Positions 20,613-27,553 of a DNA stretch of 37,594 nucleotides are shown piece by piece (position 1 is the stretch's first letter; every line of letters begins with the position of its first letter). The stretch comes from an uncultured Demequina sp. GTDB taxonomy: Bacteria; Actinomycetota; Actinomycetes; Actinomycetales; Demequinaceae. The stretch spans positions 1 to 37,594 of the forward strand of contig CALALQ010000410.1 of NCBI GenBank assembly GCA_937925595.1, read 5' to 3'. Under the pieces are notes generated by a model. That model was not told the origin of the DNA. It searched no databases and saw nothing but the letters and a program-made list of their open reading frames with translations. A program made the position numbers and the translations under genes.

Positions 20613-21850
20613 CCGACGAGCAGATCGCCCTGGTAGAGCGCGCCCTCGTGGACCTGCGCATGGGCAAGCCGGTGATCGTCGCGGACTCCCACGATCGCGA
20701 GAACGAGGCGGACTTCATCATGTCCGCGCAGACCGGCACACTCGAGTGGGTGGCCTGGGGCATCCGCCACTCAAGCGGCTACCTCTGCGCACCCATGCCC
20801 GGCAGCAAGGCAGACAGGCTGGGCCTGCCGCTCATGGTGCCCAACTCGCAGGACCCGCGCCGCACGGCGTACACGGTGTCCGTTGACGCCGCGAGCGGCG
20901 TAACCACGGGAATCTCCGCTGCCGACAGGCACCGCACCCTGCAGATTCTCGCCAAGGCCGACGCTGCTCCCGAAGAATTCATCCGTCCCGGGCATGTTCT
21001 GCCCCTTCGCGCTGTTGCAGGTGGCGTCCTGCATCGTCCAGGCCATACGGAGGCGTGCGTCGACCTGTGCCGGCTTGCCGGCCTCGAGCCCGTGGGAGTC
21101 ATCGCGGAGCTCGTGAACGACGACGGCACCATGATGCGCCAGGGCGATGCTTCAGCACTCGCCGCCAAGGAGGGGTTGATCCTCATGACGATCGCCGACC
21201 TCATCGCCTACCGCCGTGCCAAGGGAGACGTTCCGCCGCCCGCCGAGCCTGAGCCGCACCGCGTGCTCTTCGAAGGCGAAGCGCGTCTTCCCACCAAGCA
21301 CGGCATCGTCACCGTTCGCGGCTACCGCGACGCCCGCACGGGCGACGAGCATGTCGCGCTCGTGGCGCCCGTCCCCGAAGGCGGAACTCCGGTGGTGCGC
21401 GTGCACTCTGAGTGCCTCACGGGCGACGCGTTCGGCTCGCTGCGCTGCGACTGCGGTCCGCAGCTCGATGCCGCAATCGAGAAGGTCGCTCAAGAGGGCG
21501 GCGCGGTCATCTACCTCACGGGTCACGAGGGGCGCGGGATCGGCATCGTGGCAAAGGTCAAGGCCTACGCACTGCAGGACAAGGGCCGCGACACCGTCGA
21601 CGCCAACACCGACCTCGGTCTCCCCGTCGACCGCCGCGAGTATGGTGCTGCCGCCGCGATCCTCGCCGACCTTGGCTTTATGAGCGTCAAGCTGCTCACG
21701 AACAACCCCGCTAAGGTCGAAGGGCTGCGCGCCTCCGGCATCGACGTCGTGGAGCGGCTCCCGCATCACGTGGGCGAGCACCCGGAGAATGCGGCGTATC
21801 GCCTGACGAAGGCCCTGCGCATGGGCCACATCATGGAGGAGAACTCATGA
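20609..21850 (+). CDS. ribBA: Bifunctional 3,4-dihydroxy-2-butanone 4-phosphate synthase / GTP cyclohydrolase II
   Basis: Supplies both branches of riboflavin synthesis. The N-terminal RibB domain (about 1-205) has [18 protein letters not shown] (24-41), the acidic metal-binding loop, and [10 protein letters not shown]. The C-terminal RibA domain (about 210-413) has the zinc-binding [15 protein letters not shown] and the GHEGRGIG motif for GTP hydrolysis; [15 protein letters not shown] and [12 protein letters not shown] are also typical. At 413 residues both halves look intact. Overlaps by 4 bases with ribE before and ribH after argue for coupled translation. Confidence 0.97.
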   Translation: MTDEQIALVERALVDLRMGKPVIVADSHDRENEADFIMSAQTGTLEWVAWGIRHSSGYLCAPMPGSKADRLGLPLMVPNSQDPRRTAYTVSVDAASGVTTGISAADRHRTLQILAKADAAPEEFIRPGHVLPLRAVAGGVLHRPGHTEACVDLCRLAGLEPVGVIAELVNDDGTMMRQGDASALAAKEGLILMTIADLIAYRRAKGDVPPPAEPEPHRVLFEGEARLPTKHGIVTVRGYRDARTGDEHVALVAPVPEGGTPVVRVHSECLTGDAFGSLRCDCGPQLDAAIEKVAQEGGAVIYLTGHEGRGIGIVAKVKAYALQDKGRDTVDANTDLGLPVDRREYGAAAAILADLGFMSVKLLTNNPAKVEGLRASGIDVVERLPHHVGEHPENAAYRLTKALRMGHIMEENS

Positions 21851-22311
21851 GCGGAGCCGGTGCACCCGAGCTCACGGTTGACGCCAAGGGCCTGACGATC
21901 GAGATCGTCGCGTCCCAGTGGCACACCGAGGTCATGGACGGCCTGGTTGCTGGCGCCATCAGGGCTGCCGAGGCCGCGGGGGCCAACTATCGCGTCACCC
22001 GCGTTGCTGGCGCCGTCGAGCTCACCGTCGTGGCGGAGGCGCTTGCCCGCAAGGGTGTCGACGCGATTGCCGCTCTCGGCGTGGTCATCAAGGGAGCGAC
22101 TCCGCACTTCGAATACGTGTGCCAGTCCGTGACCCTGGGCCTCACCGATGTCGCCCGCGAGCATCTCGTCCCTGTCGGATTCGGCGTGCTCACGTGCGAT
22201 GACGACGCGCAGGCTCTCGACCGCGCCGGCCTTCCCGAATCGCGAGAGGACAAGGGCGCCGAGGCCGTCGAGGCGGCGCTCACCACCGCCCTGACCCTGC
22301 GCTCGCTCTAG
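21847..22311 (+). CDS. ribH: 6,7-dimethyl-8-ribityllumazine synthase
   Basis: Condenses the RibD product with dihydroxybutanone phosphate; usually forms pentamers or icosahedral shells. The 154-residue protein has the substrate pocket residues in [14 protein letters not shown] (about 19-32), the GAVEL segment and the active-site motif [13 protein letters not shown]. It closes the riboflavin cluster. It overlaps ribBA by 4 bases (ATGA). Downstream is an 88-nt gap with an imperfect hairpin and then hisE. Confidence 0.96.
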   Translation: MSGAGAPELTVDAKGLTIEIVASQWHTEVMDGLVAGAIRAAEAAGANYRVTRVAGAVELTVVAEALARKGVDAIAALGVVIKGATPHFEYVCQSVTLGLTDVAREHLVPVGFGVLTCDDDAQALDRAGLPESREDKGAEAVEAALTTALTLRSL

Positions 22312-22327
22312 CGTTCGCTGCCAGCCG

Positions 22328-22352
22328 CCCCAGCGTCGGCCCGACGCCGTGG
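22328..22352 (+). repeat. Imperfect palindrome sharing its arms with the 27356-27501 element; possible terminator
   Basis: CCCCAGCGTCGG at 22328-22339 is followed at once by a degenerate inverted partner (CCGACGCCGTGG, 22341-22352), forming a GC-rich hairpin between ribH and hisE. The 12-mer is identical to the left arm of the 146-bp element at 27356, so this looks like its two ends joined without the interior. It may also end the riboflavin transcript. No T-run follows. The 12-mer is GC-rich and a near match occurs by chance in helY, so relatedness is tentative. Confidence 0.45.
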
Positions 22353-22386
22353 CCGGGTGGCTCCCGAAACCCGCCCAAGTGCCCGG

Positions 22387-22392
22387 TAGGCT
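22387..22392 (+). promoter_or_regulatory. -10-like box TAGGCT for hisE, decides the start
   Basis: TAGGCT lies 7 nt before the GTG at 22400. The open frame extends upstream to 22349 across this box, but family alignment and the box both favour the GTG. Probable leaderless transcript. Confidence 0.45.
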
Positions 22393-22399
22393 TCTACGC

Positions 22400-22663
22400 G
22401 TGAAGACGTTCGACGAGCTGTTCGCGGAGCTCAGCGCCCGCGCCATTGAGCGGCCCGAGGGATCGGGAACCGTGCGACTGCTTGACGCGGGCGTGCATGC
22501 GATCGGCAAGAAGCTCGTTGAAGAGGCCGCCGAGGCGTGGATGGCAGCGGAGTACGAATCCGATGAAGCCGCCGCCGAGGAGATCTCCCAGCTGCTGTAC
22601 CACGCGCAGGTCATGATGATCGCTCGCGGGCTGACCCTCGAAGACGTCGGCCGCTACCTCTAG
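22400..22663 (+). CDS. hisE: Phosphoribosyl-ATP pyrophosphatase
   Basis: Hydrolyses phosphoribosyl-ATP to phosphoribosyl-AMP, step two of histidine synthesis. The 87-residue protein beginning [14 protein letters not shown] (after the GTG start) has the length of stand-alone HisE. The MazG-like metal site is visible in [13 protein letters not shown] and the [14 protein letters not shown] helix. An upstream start at 22349 would add 17 unconserved residues and is rejected. hisG follows after 23 nt; the hisE-hisG pair is typical of actinobacteria, with the remaining his genes elsewhere. Confidence 0.95.
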   Translation: MKTFDELFAELSARAIERPEGSGTVRLLDAGVHAIGKKLVEEAAEAWMAAEYESDEAAAEEISQLLYHAQVMMIARGLTLEDVGRYL

Positions 22664-22686
22664 TTCGCTCGAATACCAGGAGAAAC

Positions 22687-23529
22687 GTGCTCCGCATCGC
22701 AGTTCCGAACAAGGGCTCACTAGCCGAGCCCGCCAGCCAGCTTCTCAAGGAGGCGGGCTACAAGCAGCGCGGCGATGGCCGCGAACTGGTGCTTGCCGAC
22801 CCCCGCAATGACGTCGAGTTCTTCTTCCTACGTCCGCGTGACGTGGCCGTCTATGTGGGCGCCGGCACCGTGCACGCCGGAATCACCGGCCGCGACCTGC
22901 TGCTCGACTCCGGGGCGTCAGCGAATGAGCACCTCGAGCTGGGCTTTGCCGGTTCCACGTTCCGCTATGCGGCACCGGTTGGCACCGCAACGAGCATTGA
23001 GCAGATCGAAGGCAAGCGCGTCGCGACCTCCTATCCGCGGCTCGTCGAGGATCACCTCAAGTCGTTCGGCATCAACGCCACCGTGGTGCGACTCGATGGT
23101 GCGGTGGAATCGTCCGTGCAGCTTGGCGTTGCCGATGTCGTTGCTGACGTCGTGGAGACGGGAAGCACGCTGCGCGCCGCCGGACTCGAGGTGTTCGGCG
23201 ACCCCATCCTCGTCTCCGAAGCGATTCTCATCACCGCACCCAATGCGCCTGAGGCGGAGATCGCCAAGCTCACGGGACGCCTTCGAGGCGTGCTCATGGC
23301 CCGCAAGTATGTGCTCGTCGACTATGACGTTCCAAGCGACAAGCTGGAGGCCGCGATCGCGATCAGCCCCGGCTTCGAGGCACCCACGGTCACGCCGCTG
23401 CACGGCTCCGACTGGCACGCGGTGCGCGTCATGGTGCCTCGCTCTGAGATGAACCACGTGATGGACGACCTCTACGCGGTGGGCGCCAGGGCGATCCTCA
23501 CAACCGAGCTGCTCGCGGTGCGCGTCTAG
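22687..23529 (+). CDS. hisG: ATP phosphoribosyltransferase, long form
   Basis: First step of histidine synthesis, joining ATP and PRPP, and the feedback-inhibited one. The 280-residue length indicates the long hexameric form with a C-terminal ACT-like regulatory domain, and no hisZ is needed. MLRIAVPNKGSLAEPA starts the chain; GITGRDLLL, then ATSYPRLVEDH and DGAVESSVQLGVADVVADVVETGSTL (the PRPP-binding region) follow. The C-terminal domain begins near SPGFEAPTVTPL. GTG start with AGGAGA just upstream. pafB starts 2 nt after the stop. Confidence 0.96.
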   Translation: MLRIAVPNKGSLAEPASQLLKEAGYKQRGDGRELVLADPRNDVEFFFLRPRDVAVYVGAGTVHAGITGRDLLLDSGASANEHLELGFAGSTFRYAAPVGTATSIEQIEGKRVATSYPRLVEDHLKSFGINATVVRLDGAVESSVQLGVADVVADVVETGSTLRAAGLEVFGDPILVSEAILITAPNAPEAEIAKLTGRLRGVLMARKYVLVDYDVPSDKLEAAIAISPGFEAPTVTPLHGSDWHAVRVMVPRSEMNHVMDDLYAVGARAILTTELLAVRV

Positions 23530-23531
23530 CC

Positions 23532-24500
23532 ATGCAGCGCGTCTCGCCCGAGGAGCGGCTGCTCAACCTGTTCATCGCGTTGAGCTCCACGCGAGTGCGC
23601 ATGACCAAGCAGCAGATTCGCTCCACGGTCTACGGCTACGACAAGGGCACGCAGGGTGAGGACCCCAAGGCGGATGCCGCCTTTGAGCGCATGTTTGAGC
23701 GCGACAAAGAGGATCTGCGCCGCCTTGGAGTGCCGCTCCAGACGGTCACGGACCAGGCACACGGCGACGACATCGGCTACATCATCGACGCCTCTGCCGC
23801 GTCCATGCCGCCCATTGACCTCACTCCCGCGGAACTGGCCGTGCTGAGCCTCGCCTCCGATTACTGGCGGGACGCCGCATTGGGAACCGATGCCCGCCAG
23901 GCGCTCATCAAGGTGAGCAGCCGCGTGCAGCACGAGCCGGTGCCGGAACTGCCTTTTGGTGCGCGAGCGACGGGTTCGAGGGCCGCATTGGGCGTGCTGG
24001 CCGAGGCGCTCCACGAGCGCCGCACCGTGCGCTTCGACTACGCCTCTGCGTCCTCTCCTCCCTCGACGCGCACCGTTGACCCATGGCGCATCGTCATCTC
24101 CGGCGGCACCGAGTACCTCGTGGGCCGCGATCACACTCGCGATGCGTCTCGGACGTTCCGCGTGAGCCGCATCCTCGGCAGCGTCTTAACAGTGGGGGAG
24201 CCCGGGGCCTACGAGATTCCTGAGCAGGTGAGCCTCGAGGGGATCACCCCGCGCGACGCGCCGCGGCACAAGGCGACAGTGGCGGTGCGCCCCGAGACCG
24301 GCCACGGCTTGCGCCGCAACGGCACTTTCGTGGGCACGGAAGGCGACTGGGACCTCATCGAAGTGGAGTACCTCCACCTCGACTCCGTGCGATCGGAGAT
24401 TCTCGCGCTCGGCGGCGCGGCGAAGGCCGTATCTCCGCCGGAACTCGTGGACGTGGTCATTCGCTTCGCCACCGCAGGAACGGAACTCGGCAATGTCTGA
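23532..24500 (+). CDS. pafB: WYL-domain transcriptional regulator PafB
   Basis: Partner of PafC in the activator that drives the LexA-independent DNA damage response in mycobacteria. The 322-residue protein has an N-terminal winged helix (about 1-85, including MTKQQIRSTVYGYD) and a WYL domain (about 150-225) where the name-giving triplet reads EYL in GTEYLVGRD, then a C-terminal WCX extension. It starts 2 nt after hisG and overlaps pafC by 8 bases. In many actinobacteria pafBC follow pafA; here hisG stands in that place and neither pup nor pafA is in the window. Identification rests on the paired WYL genes before tatA-tatC. Confidence 0.9.
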   Translation: MQRVSPEERLLNLFIALSSTRVRMTKQQIRSTVYGYDKGTQGEDPKADAAFERMFERDKEDLRRLGVPLQTVTDQAHGDDIGYIIDASAASMPPIDLTPAELAVLSLASDYWRDAALGTDARQALIKVSSRVQHEPVPELPFGARATGSRAALGVLAEALHERRTVRFDYASASSPPSTRTVDPWRIVISGGTEYLVGRDHTRDASRTFRVSRILGSVLTVGEPGAYEIPEQVSLEGITPRDAPRHKATVAVRPETGHGLRRNGTFVGTEGDWDLIEVEYLHLDSVRSEILALGGAAKAVSPPELVDVVIRFATAGTELGNV

Positions 24501-25410
24501 GCGCACCCGTCCCCGCGTCGCGAGGCTGCTCGGCATCGTCGCGTACCTCGAAGACAACGGCCCCACGCCGTTCGCAGAGCTCGCCGCGCACTTCGGTGTC
24601 AGCGAATCCCAGATCGCCAAGGACATCGGCCAGTTGTGGATCGTGGGCCGTCCCGGCGGTTTCGCGAATGACCTCATCGACTTCGACGCCGACTCCTTCG
24701 ACGAGGGCATTGCGGCCATCACCAATACCCAAGGCGCGACCCAAGTGCGGCTCGCCCCGCGAGAGGGCGTCGCTCTCGTTGCGGCACTGAGCGCCATCAA
24801 GGGCTCTGGGTTGGCTCCACGGGCCGCAGAGAGCGCTCTGGAGAAGATCTCCGCGGCCCTTGGCGAAGGGACCGTCGAGGTGGTTCATTGGCCCGACCAG
24901 GAGACGGACGTGACGGCCACTCTCGCCCGCGCCATCGCGTCGGGGCGGGTCGTGGAGATCGACTACGTCGACGCGAGCGACCGACGCTCGACGCGAGAGG
25001 TCGAGCCGCATCGCATCGTCACGATCGATGGCGACTCCTACCTCGAGTGCTATTGCCGGCGTGCCAATGACTACCGCACGCTGCGCGTCGAACGCATCAC
25101 GGGCGCAACGGTGACCGACGAGGCCGTGGTGACCCCAGCGTCGGACACCGAGGGATTTGCCCTGAAGCCCGCCTACGAGGCGAAGGTGACGATGCAGCGC
25201 CGTGGCCGCTGGGCGATCGAGGACATCCCTGGCGTGACCATCGAGGACGACGGCGAGACGGTCGTCGCGACCTTCGGTGTCTCGAATGAGCGGTGGTTCG
25301 CCTCGCGACTGCTCACCGTCGCGCCGGCACTCCAAGAGATCGAGCCCGTCGAGCTGCGGGACGCCGTGACGCGCCAGGCCGTTGCCGTTCTGGCCGCGCA
25401 CCGCGAGTAG
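24493..25410 (+). CDS. pafC: WYL-domain transcriptional regulator PafC
   Basis: Second half of the PafBC DNA-damage activator. The 305-residue protein has an N-terminal winged helix (RPRVARLLGIVAYLEDNG and FAELAAHFGVSESQIAKDI, about 6-44), a middle WYL domain with SYL in GDSYLECYCRRAND, and a WCX C-terminal domain. It overlaps pafB by 8 bases, so the two subunits are probably made in equal amounts. Its TAG stop forms the first half of the tatA promoter box. The pafB-pafC-tatA-tatC-helY order matches mycobacteria. Confidence 0.9.
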   Translation: MSERTRPRVARLLGIVAYLEDNGPTPFAELAAHFGVSESQIAKDIGQLWIVGRPGGFANDLIDFDADSFDEGIAAITNTQGATQVRLAPREGVALVAALSAIKGSGLAPRAAESALEKISAALGEGTVEVVHWPDQETDVTATLARAIASGRVVEIDYVDASDRRSTREVEPHRIVTIDGDSYLECYCRRANDYRTLRVERITGATVTDEAVVTPASDTEGFALKPAYEAKVTMQRRGRWAIEDIPGVTIEDDGETVVATFGVSNERWFASRLLTVAPALQEIEPVELRDAVTRQAVAVLAAHRE

Positions 25411-25413
25411 ACT
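25408..25413 (+). promoter_or_regulatory. -10 box TAGACT for tatA, made from the pafC stop codon
   Basis: The pafC stop TAG is the first half of TAGACT. A transcript beginning near 25420 would have a leader of about 20 nt carrying the Shine-Dalgarno GGAGGA (25430-25435), 5 nt before the ATG. Confidence 0.5.
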
Positions 25414-25440
25414 GACCTCACCCGAGAGCGGAGGACAAAC

Positions 25441-25659
25441 ATGCTGGGAAACCTCAGAGGCTGGCACATTCTGGTGCTGCTGGTGGTGGTCCTGCTGCTG
25501 TTCGGCGCGCCCAAGCTTCCTGAACTTGCGCGCAACCTCGGCAAGTCGCTGAACATCCTCAAGGAGGAGACGCAGAACCTCCGCGACCCTAAGCCCGAGG
25601 ACGAGGACAAGGCAGTCGGCGGCGCCGATGGCACGTCCAAGGAGGCCCGTGACGACTAG
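25441..25659 (+). CDS. tatA: Sec-independent protein translocase TatA
   Basis: Pore-forming subunit of the twin-arginine translocase, which exports folded proteins across the cytoplasmic membrane. The 72-residue protein has a short N-terminus, one membrane helix (about 8-22), the hinge FGAPKLPELARNLGKSL that starts the amphipathic helix (about 21-37), and a charged acidic tail. This is the usual TatA layout. ATG with GGAGGA 5 nt upstream. tatC overlaps its 3' end, so the two genes are cotranscribed. No tatB is in the window. Confidence 0.95.
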   Translation: MLGNLRGWHILVLLVVVLLLFGAPKLPELARNLGKSLNILKEETQNLRDPKPEDEDKAVGGADGTSKEARDD

Positions 25660-26428
25660 GGCATCCGACCGCGCTGAAGATGCGCGGATGCCCCTCCGCG
25701 AACATCTGAAAGAGTTTCGCCGGAGAATCACGTATTCCGCCATTGGCATCGCCATTGGCGCGGTAGCAGGCTGGATTCTGTATCCCAGAGCCTTCAAGTT
25801 TCTGCAGCAGCCCATCCTTGACGCGGCCGAAGAGCTGGGCCAGAACGTGTCGATCAACTTTGGCGGCCTTGCCACAGCCATCGACATGCAGCTCAAGATG
25901 GCGCTTGTCATTGGTGTGGTGCTGACCTCGCCATGGTGGCTGTTCCAGCTGTGGGCCTTCGTGGCTCCTGGCCTGCGCAGGAAGGAGCGTCGCTACACGG
26001 TCGGCTTCATGGCCGCGGCGATTCCGCTGTTCCTCGCCGGCGTGACGCTTGCGCTGTGGGTGTTCCCTCACGCGGCGGAGATCCTCCTCGACTTCACCCC
26101 GCAGGGAGGCTCGAACTTCCTCGACGCGCAGATGTTCATGAGTTTCGCGATGCGACTCATCCTTGCGTTTGGCCTGGCATTCGTATTTCCCGTGGTGATG
26201 GTTGCGCTGTCGGCCGCGGGAATCGTGAAGTCCGCGACGTGGACCAAAGGCTGGCGCTGGGCCGTGTTCCTCATCTTCCTGTTCTGCGCCATCATGACCC
26301 CCACGCCGGATGCGATCACCATGTGCATCATGGCGCTGCCCATGTGTGGCCTGTACTTTGGCGCGATTGGCGTCGCCAAGCTGTTTGAGCGGTCTCGACG
26401 ACGGAAGAGGGAAGCAGCCGGACTGTGA
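25649..26428 (+). CDS. tatC: Sec-independent protein translocase TatC
   Basis: Receptor subunit of the Tat translocase, binding twin-arginine signal peptides. Six membrane helices are visible. The conserved cytoplasmic N-terminus reads MPLREHLKEFRRRI, and the first periplasmic loop and FVAPGLRRKERR segment are typical. The start is uncertain: the GTG at 25649 (259 residues) follows AAGGAGG by only 3 nt and overlaps tatA by 11 bases; an ATG at 25628 (266 residues) and an ATG at 25688 are alternatives. The C-terminus is basic. The stop overlaps the next gene by 4 bases. Confidence 0.92.
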   Translation: MTTRASDRAEDARMPLREHLKEFRRRITYSAIGIAIGAVAGWILYPRAFKFLQQPILDAAEELGQNVSINFGGLATAIDMQLKMALVIGVVLTSPWWLFQLWAFVAPGLRRKERRYTVGFMAAAIPLFLAGVTLALWVFPHAAEILLDFTPQGGSNFLDAQMFMSFAMRLILAFGLAFVFPVVMVALSAAGIVKSATWTKGWRWAVFLIFLFCAIMTPTPDAITMCIMALPMCGLYFGAIGVAKLFERSRRRKREAAGL

Positions 26429-27354
26429 GCGAGCTGGGGATCATCACCAACCCGACATCGGCGTCGGGCAGAGGAGCGAAGTGGGGCGCTGAGGCGGCCA
26501 CGGAGCTTGCCGCGCTCGGTCACCGCTTGCGAGATCTGTCCCGCGGATCCTGGGCGGCCTCATACGAAGCGGCCATGCAGCACCGTGACGAGCTCGATGC
26601 GCTCGTGGTGGTCGGCGGTGACGGCATGGTGCATCTTGGTGCGCAGGTGTGCGCCGAGCATCGTCTGCCGCTGGGAATCGTGTCTGCTGGTTCCGGCAAC
26701 GACGTCGCCAACACGCTCAACCTGCCGGAGCACCGCATCCGCGAGGCCGCCCGGCGCATTCACGATGGGCTCGAAGGTGAGGTCGCCGTCGTGGATGCCG
26801 GCAAGGTGACCGGTCCTGGCATTGAGCATCCGTCGCAGCCGCGGTACTTCCTCGCCGTGCTGAGCGCCGGGGTAGACGCCGCGGTCGCGGCCGTCGCGTC
26901 CAACATGCGCTATCCGCGCGGCCCGCTCAAGTACAAGGTGGCCACGGCGCGCGAACTGCCGCGCTACCAGCCGTACGGCGTGACGATCGAGAAGGACGGC
27001 ACCACGGAGAGCACGACGTGCACGCTCGTGGCGGTCGCCAACACGCCGGTGTTCGGCGGCGGGCTGATCATCTCTCCGGATTCGTCGATGACGGACGGGG
27101 TCCTCGAGTTCGTCGTCACCGAGCCGCTCACGCGAAAGGAGATCCTCAGCCTGTTCCCCAAGCTGAACGACGGCTCCCACAAGACCGATCCTCGCCTGCG
27201 CTTCGAGCAGTGCACCTCCGTGAAGCTCTCGCAGTTCCAAGGCGGCACCACGCTCCCAGTGGCCTTCGCGGATGGCGAGATGGTCGGCGCCGAGCCGCTC
27301 ACCATCTCCGTCGCCCCCAAGGCCCTCACCGTACTGGGCGGCCGCACGGACTGA
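26425..27354 (+). CDS. Diacylglycerol/lipid kinase family protein
   Basis: Belongs to the DagK/YegS-type lipid kinases, which phosphorylate diacylglycerol or related lipids with ATP at the membrane; the exact substrate cannot be told. The 309-residue protein has TNPTSASGRG near the N-terminus, the nucleotide-binding GGDGM at 64-68 (the family usually has GGDGT) and SAGSGNDVANTL (87-98). The C-terminal beta-sandwich domain contains VANTPVFGGGLIISPDSSMTDG and ends VAFADGEMVGAEPLTI. GTG start overlapping tatC by 4 bases; in mycobacteria a similar kinase gene also lies near tatC and helY. A palindromic element follows the stop codon directly. Confidence 0.88.
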   Translation: MSELGIITNPTSASGRGAKWGAEAATELAALGHRLRDLSRGSWAASYEAAMQHRDELDALVVVGGDGMVHLGAQVCAEHRLPLGIVSAGSGNDVANTLNLPEHRIREAARRIHDGLEGEVAVVDAGKVTGPGIEHPSQPRYFLAVLSAGVDAAVAAVASNMRYPRGPLKYKVATARELPRYQPYGVTIEKDGTTESTTCTLVAVANTPVFGGGLIISPDSSMTDGVLEFVVTEPLTRKEILSLFPKLNDGSHKTDPRLRFEQCTSVKLSQFQGGTTLPVAFADGEMVGAEPLTISVAPKALTVLGGRTD

Positions 27355-27355
27355 C

Positions 27356-27501
27356 CCCCAGCGTCGGCCTCCTGAAATGGTGGATTCTGCCCGGTCTCCG
27401 GTCGAACACCAGGCAAAATCCACCAGCTGGAGCGGTGGGTCGTGAAGAGTCGGCAGAATCCACCATCTGAGGGGGGCAGGCGAGGAGGCCCGACGCTGGG
27501 G
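27356..27501. repeat. 146-bp compound inverted-repeat element (MITE- or REP-like)
   Basis: The element starts 1 nt after the lipid kinase stop. Its ends are an inverted repeat of 18 bp with one bulged base (27356-27373 against 27483-27501; outer 12 bp CCCCAGCGTCGG perfect). Inside is a second perfect 15-bp inverted repeat, ATGGTGGATTCTGCC (27377-27391) against its complement at 27452-27466. A third copy, GGCAAAATCCACCAG (27412-27426), matches 13 of 15 bases. No open frame, transposase or target-site duplication is seen. TGGTGGATT recurs twice at 36923-36945, and the outer arm recurs at 22328. It may be a mobile palindromic repeat, and as RNA could act as a terminator. Confidence 0.75.
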
Positions 27502-27541
27502 CTGGGTTGGCCGGGTGCGCGGGCTTGGGCGCTTCCGCCGT

Positions 27542-27547
27542 TAGCCT
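27542..27547 (+). promoter_or_regulatory. -10-like box TAGCCT for helY, probable leaderless start
   Basis: TAGCCT lies 6 nt before the helY ATG at 27554. The 52-nt stretch between the repeat element and the start (27502-27553) contains nothing else recognisable. Confidence 0.45.
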
Positions 27548-27553
27548 TGAGGC

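Noticed and set aside
27356..27501. Short CRISPR-like array
   Set aside because: The three 15-bp repeats are in mixed orientation with different spacing (about 35 and 40 nt between starts), and no cas gene is near.
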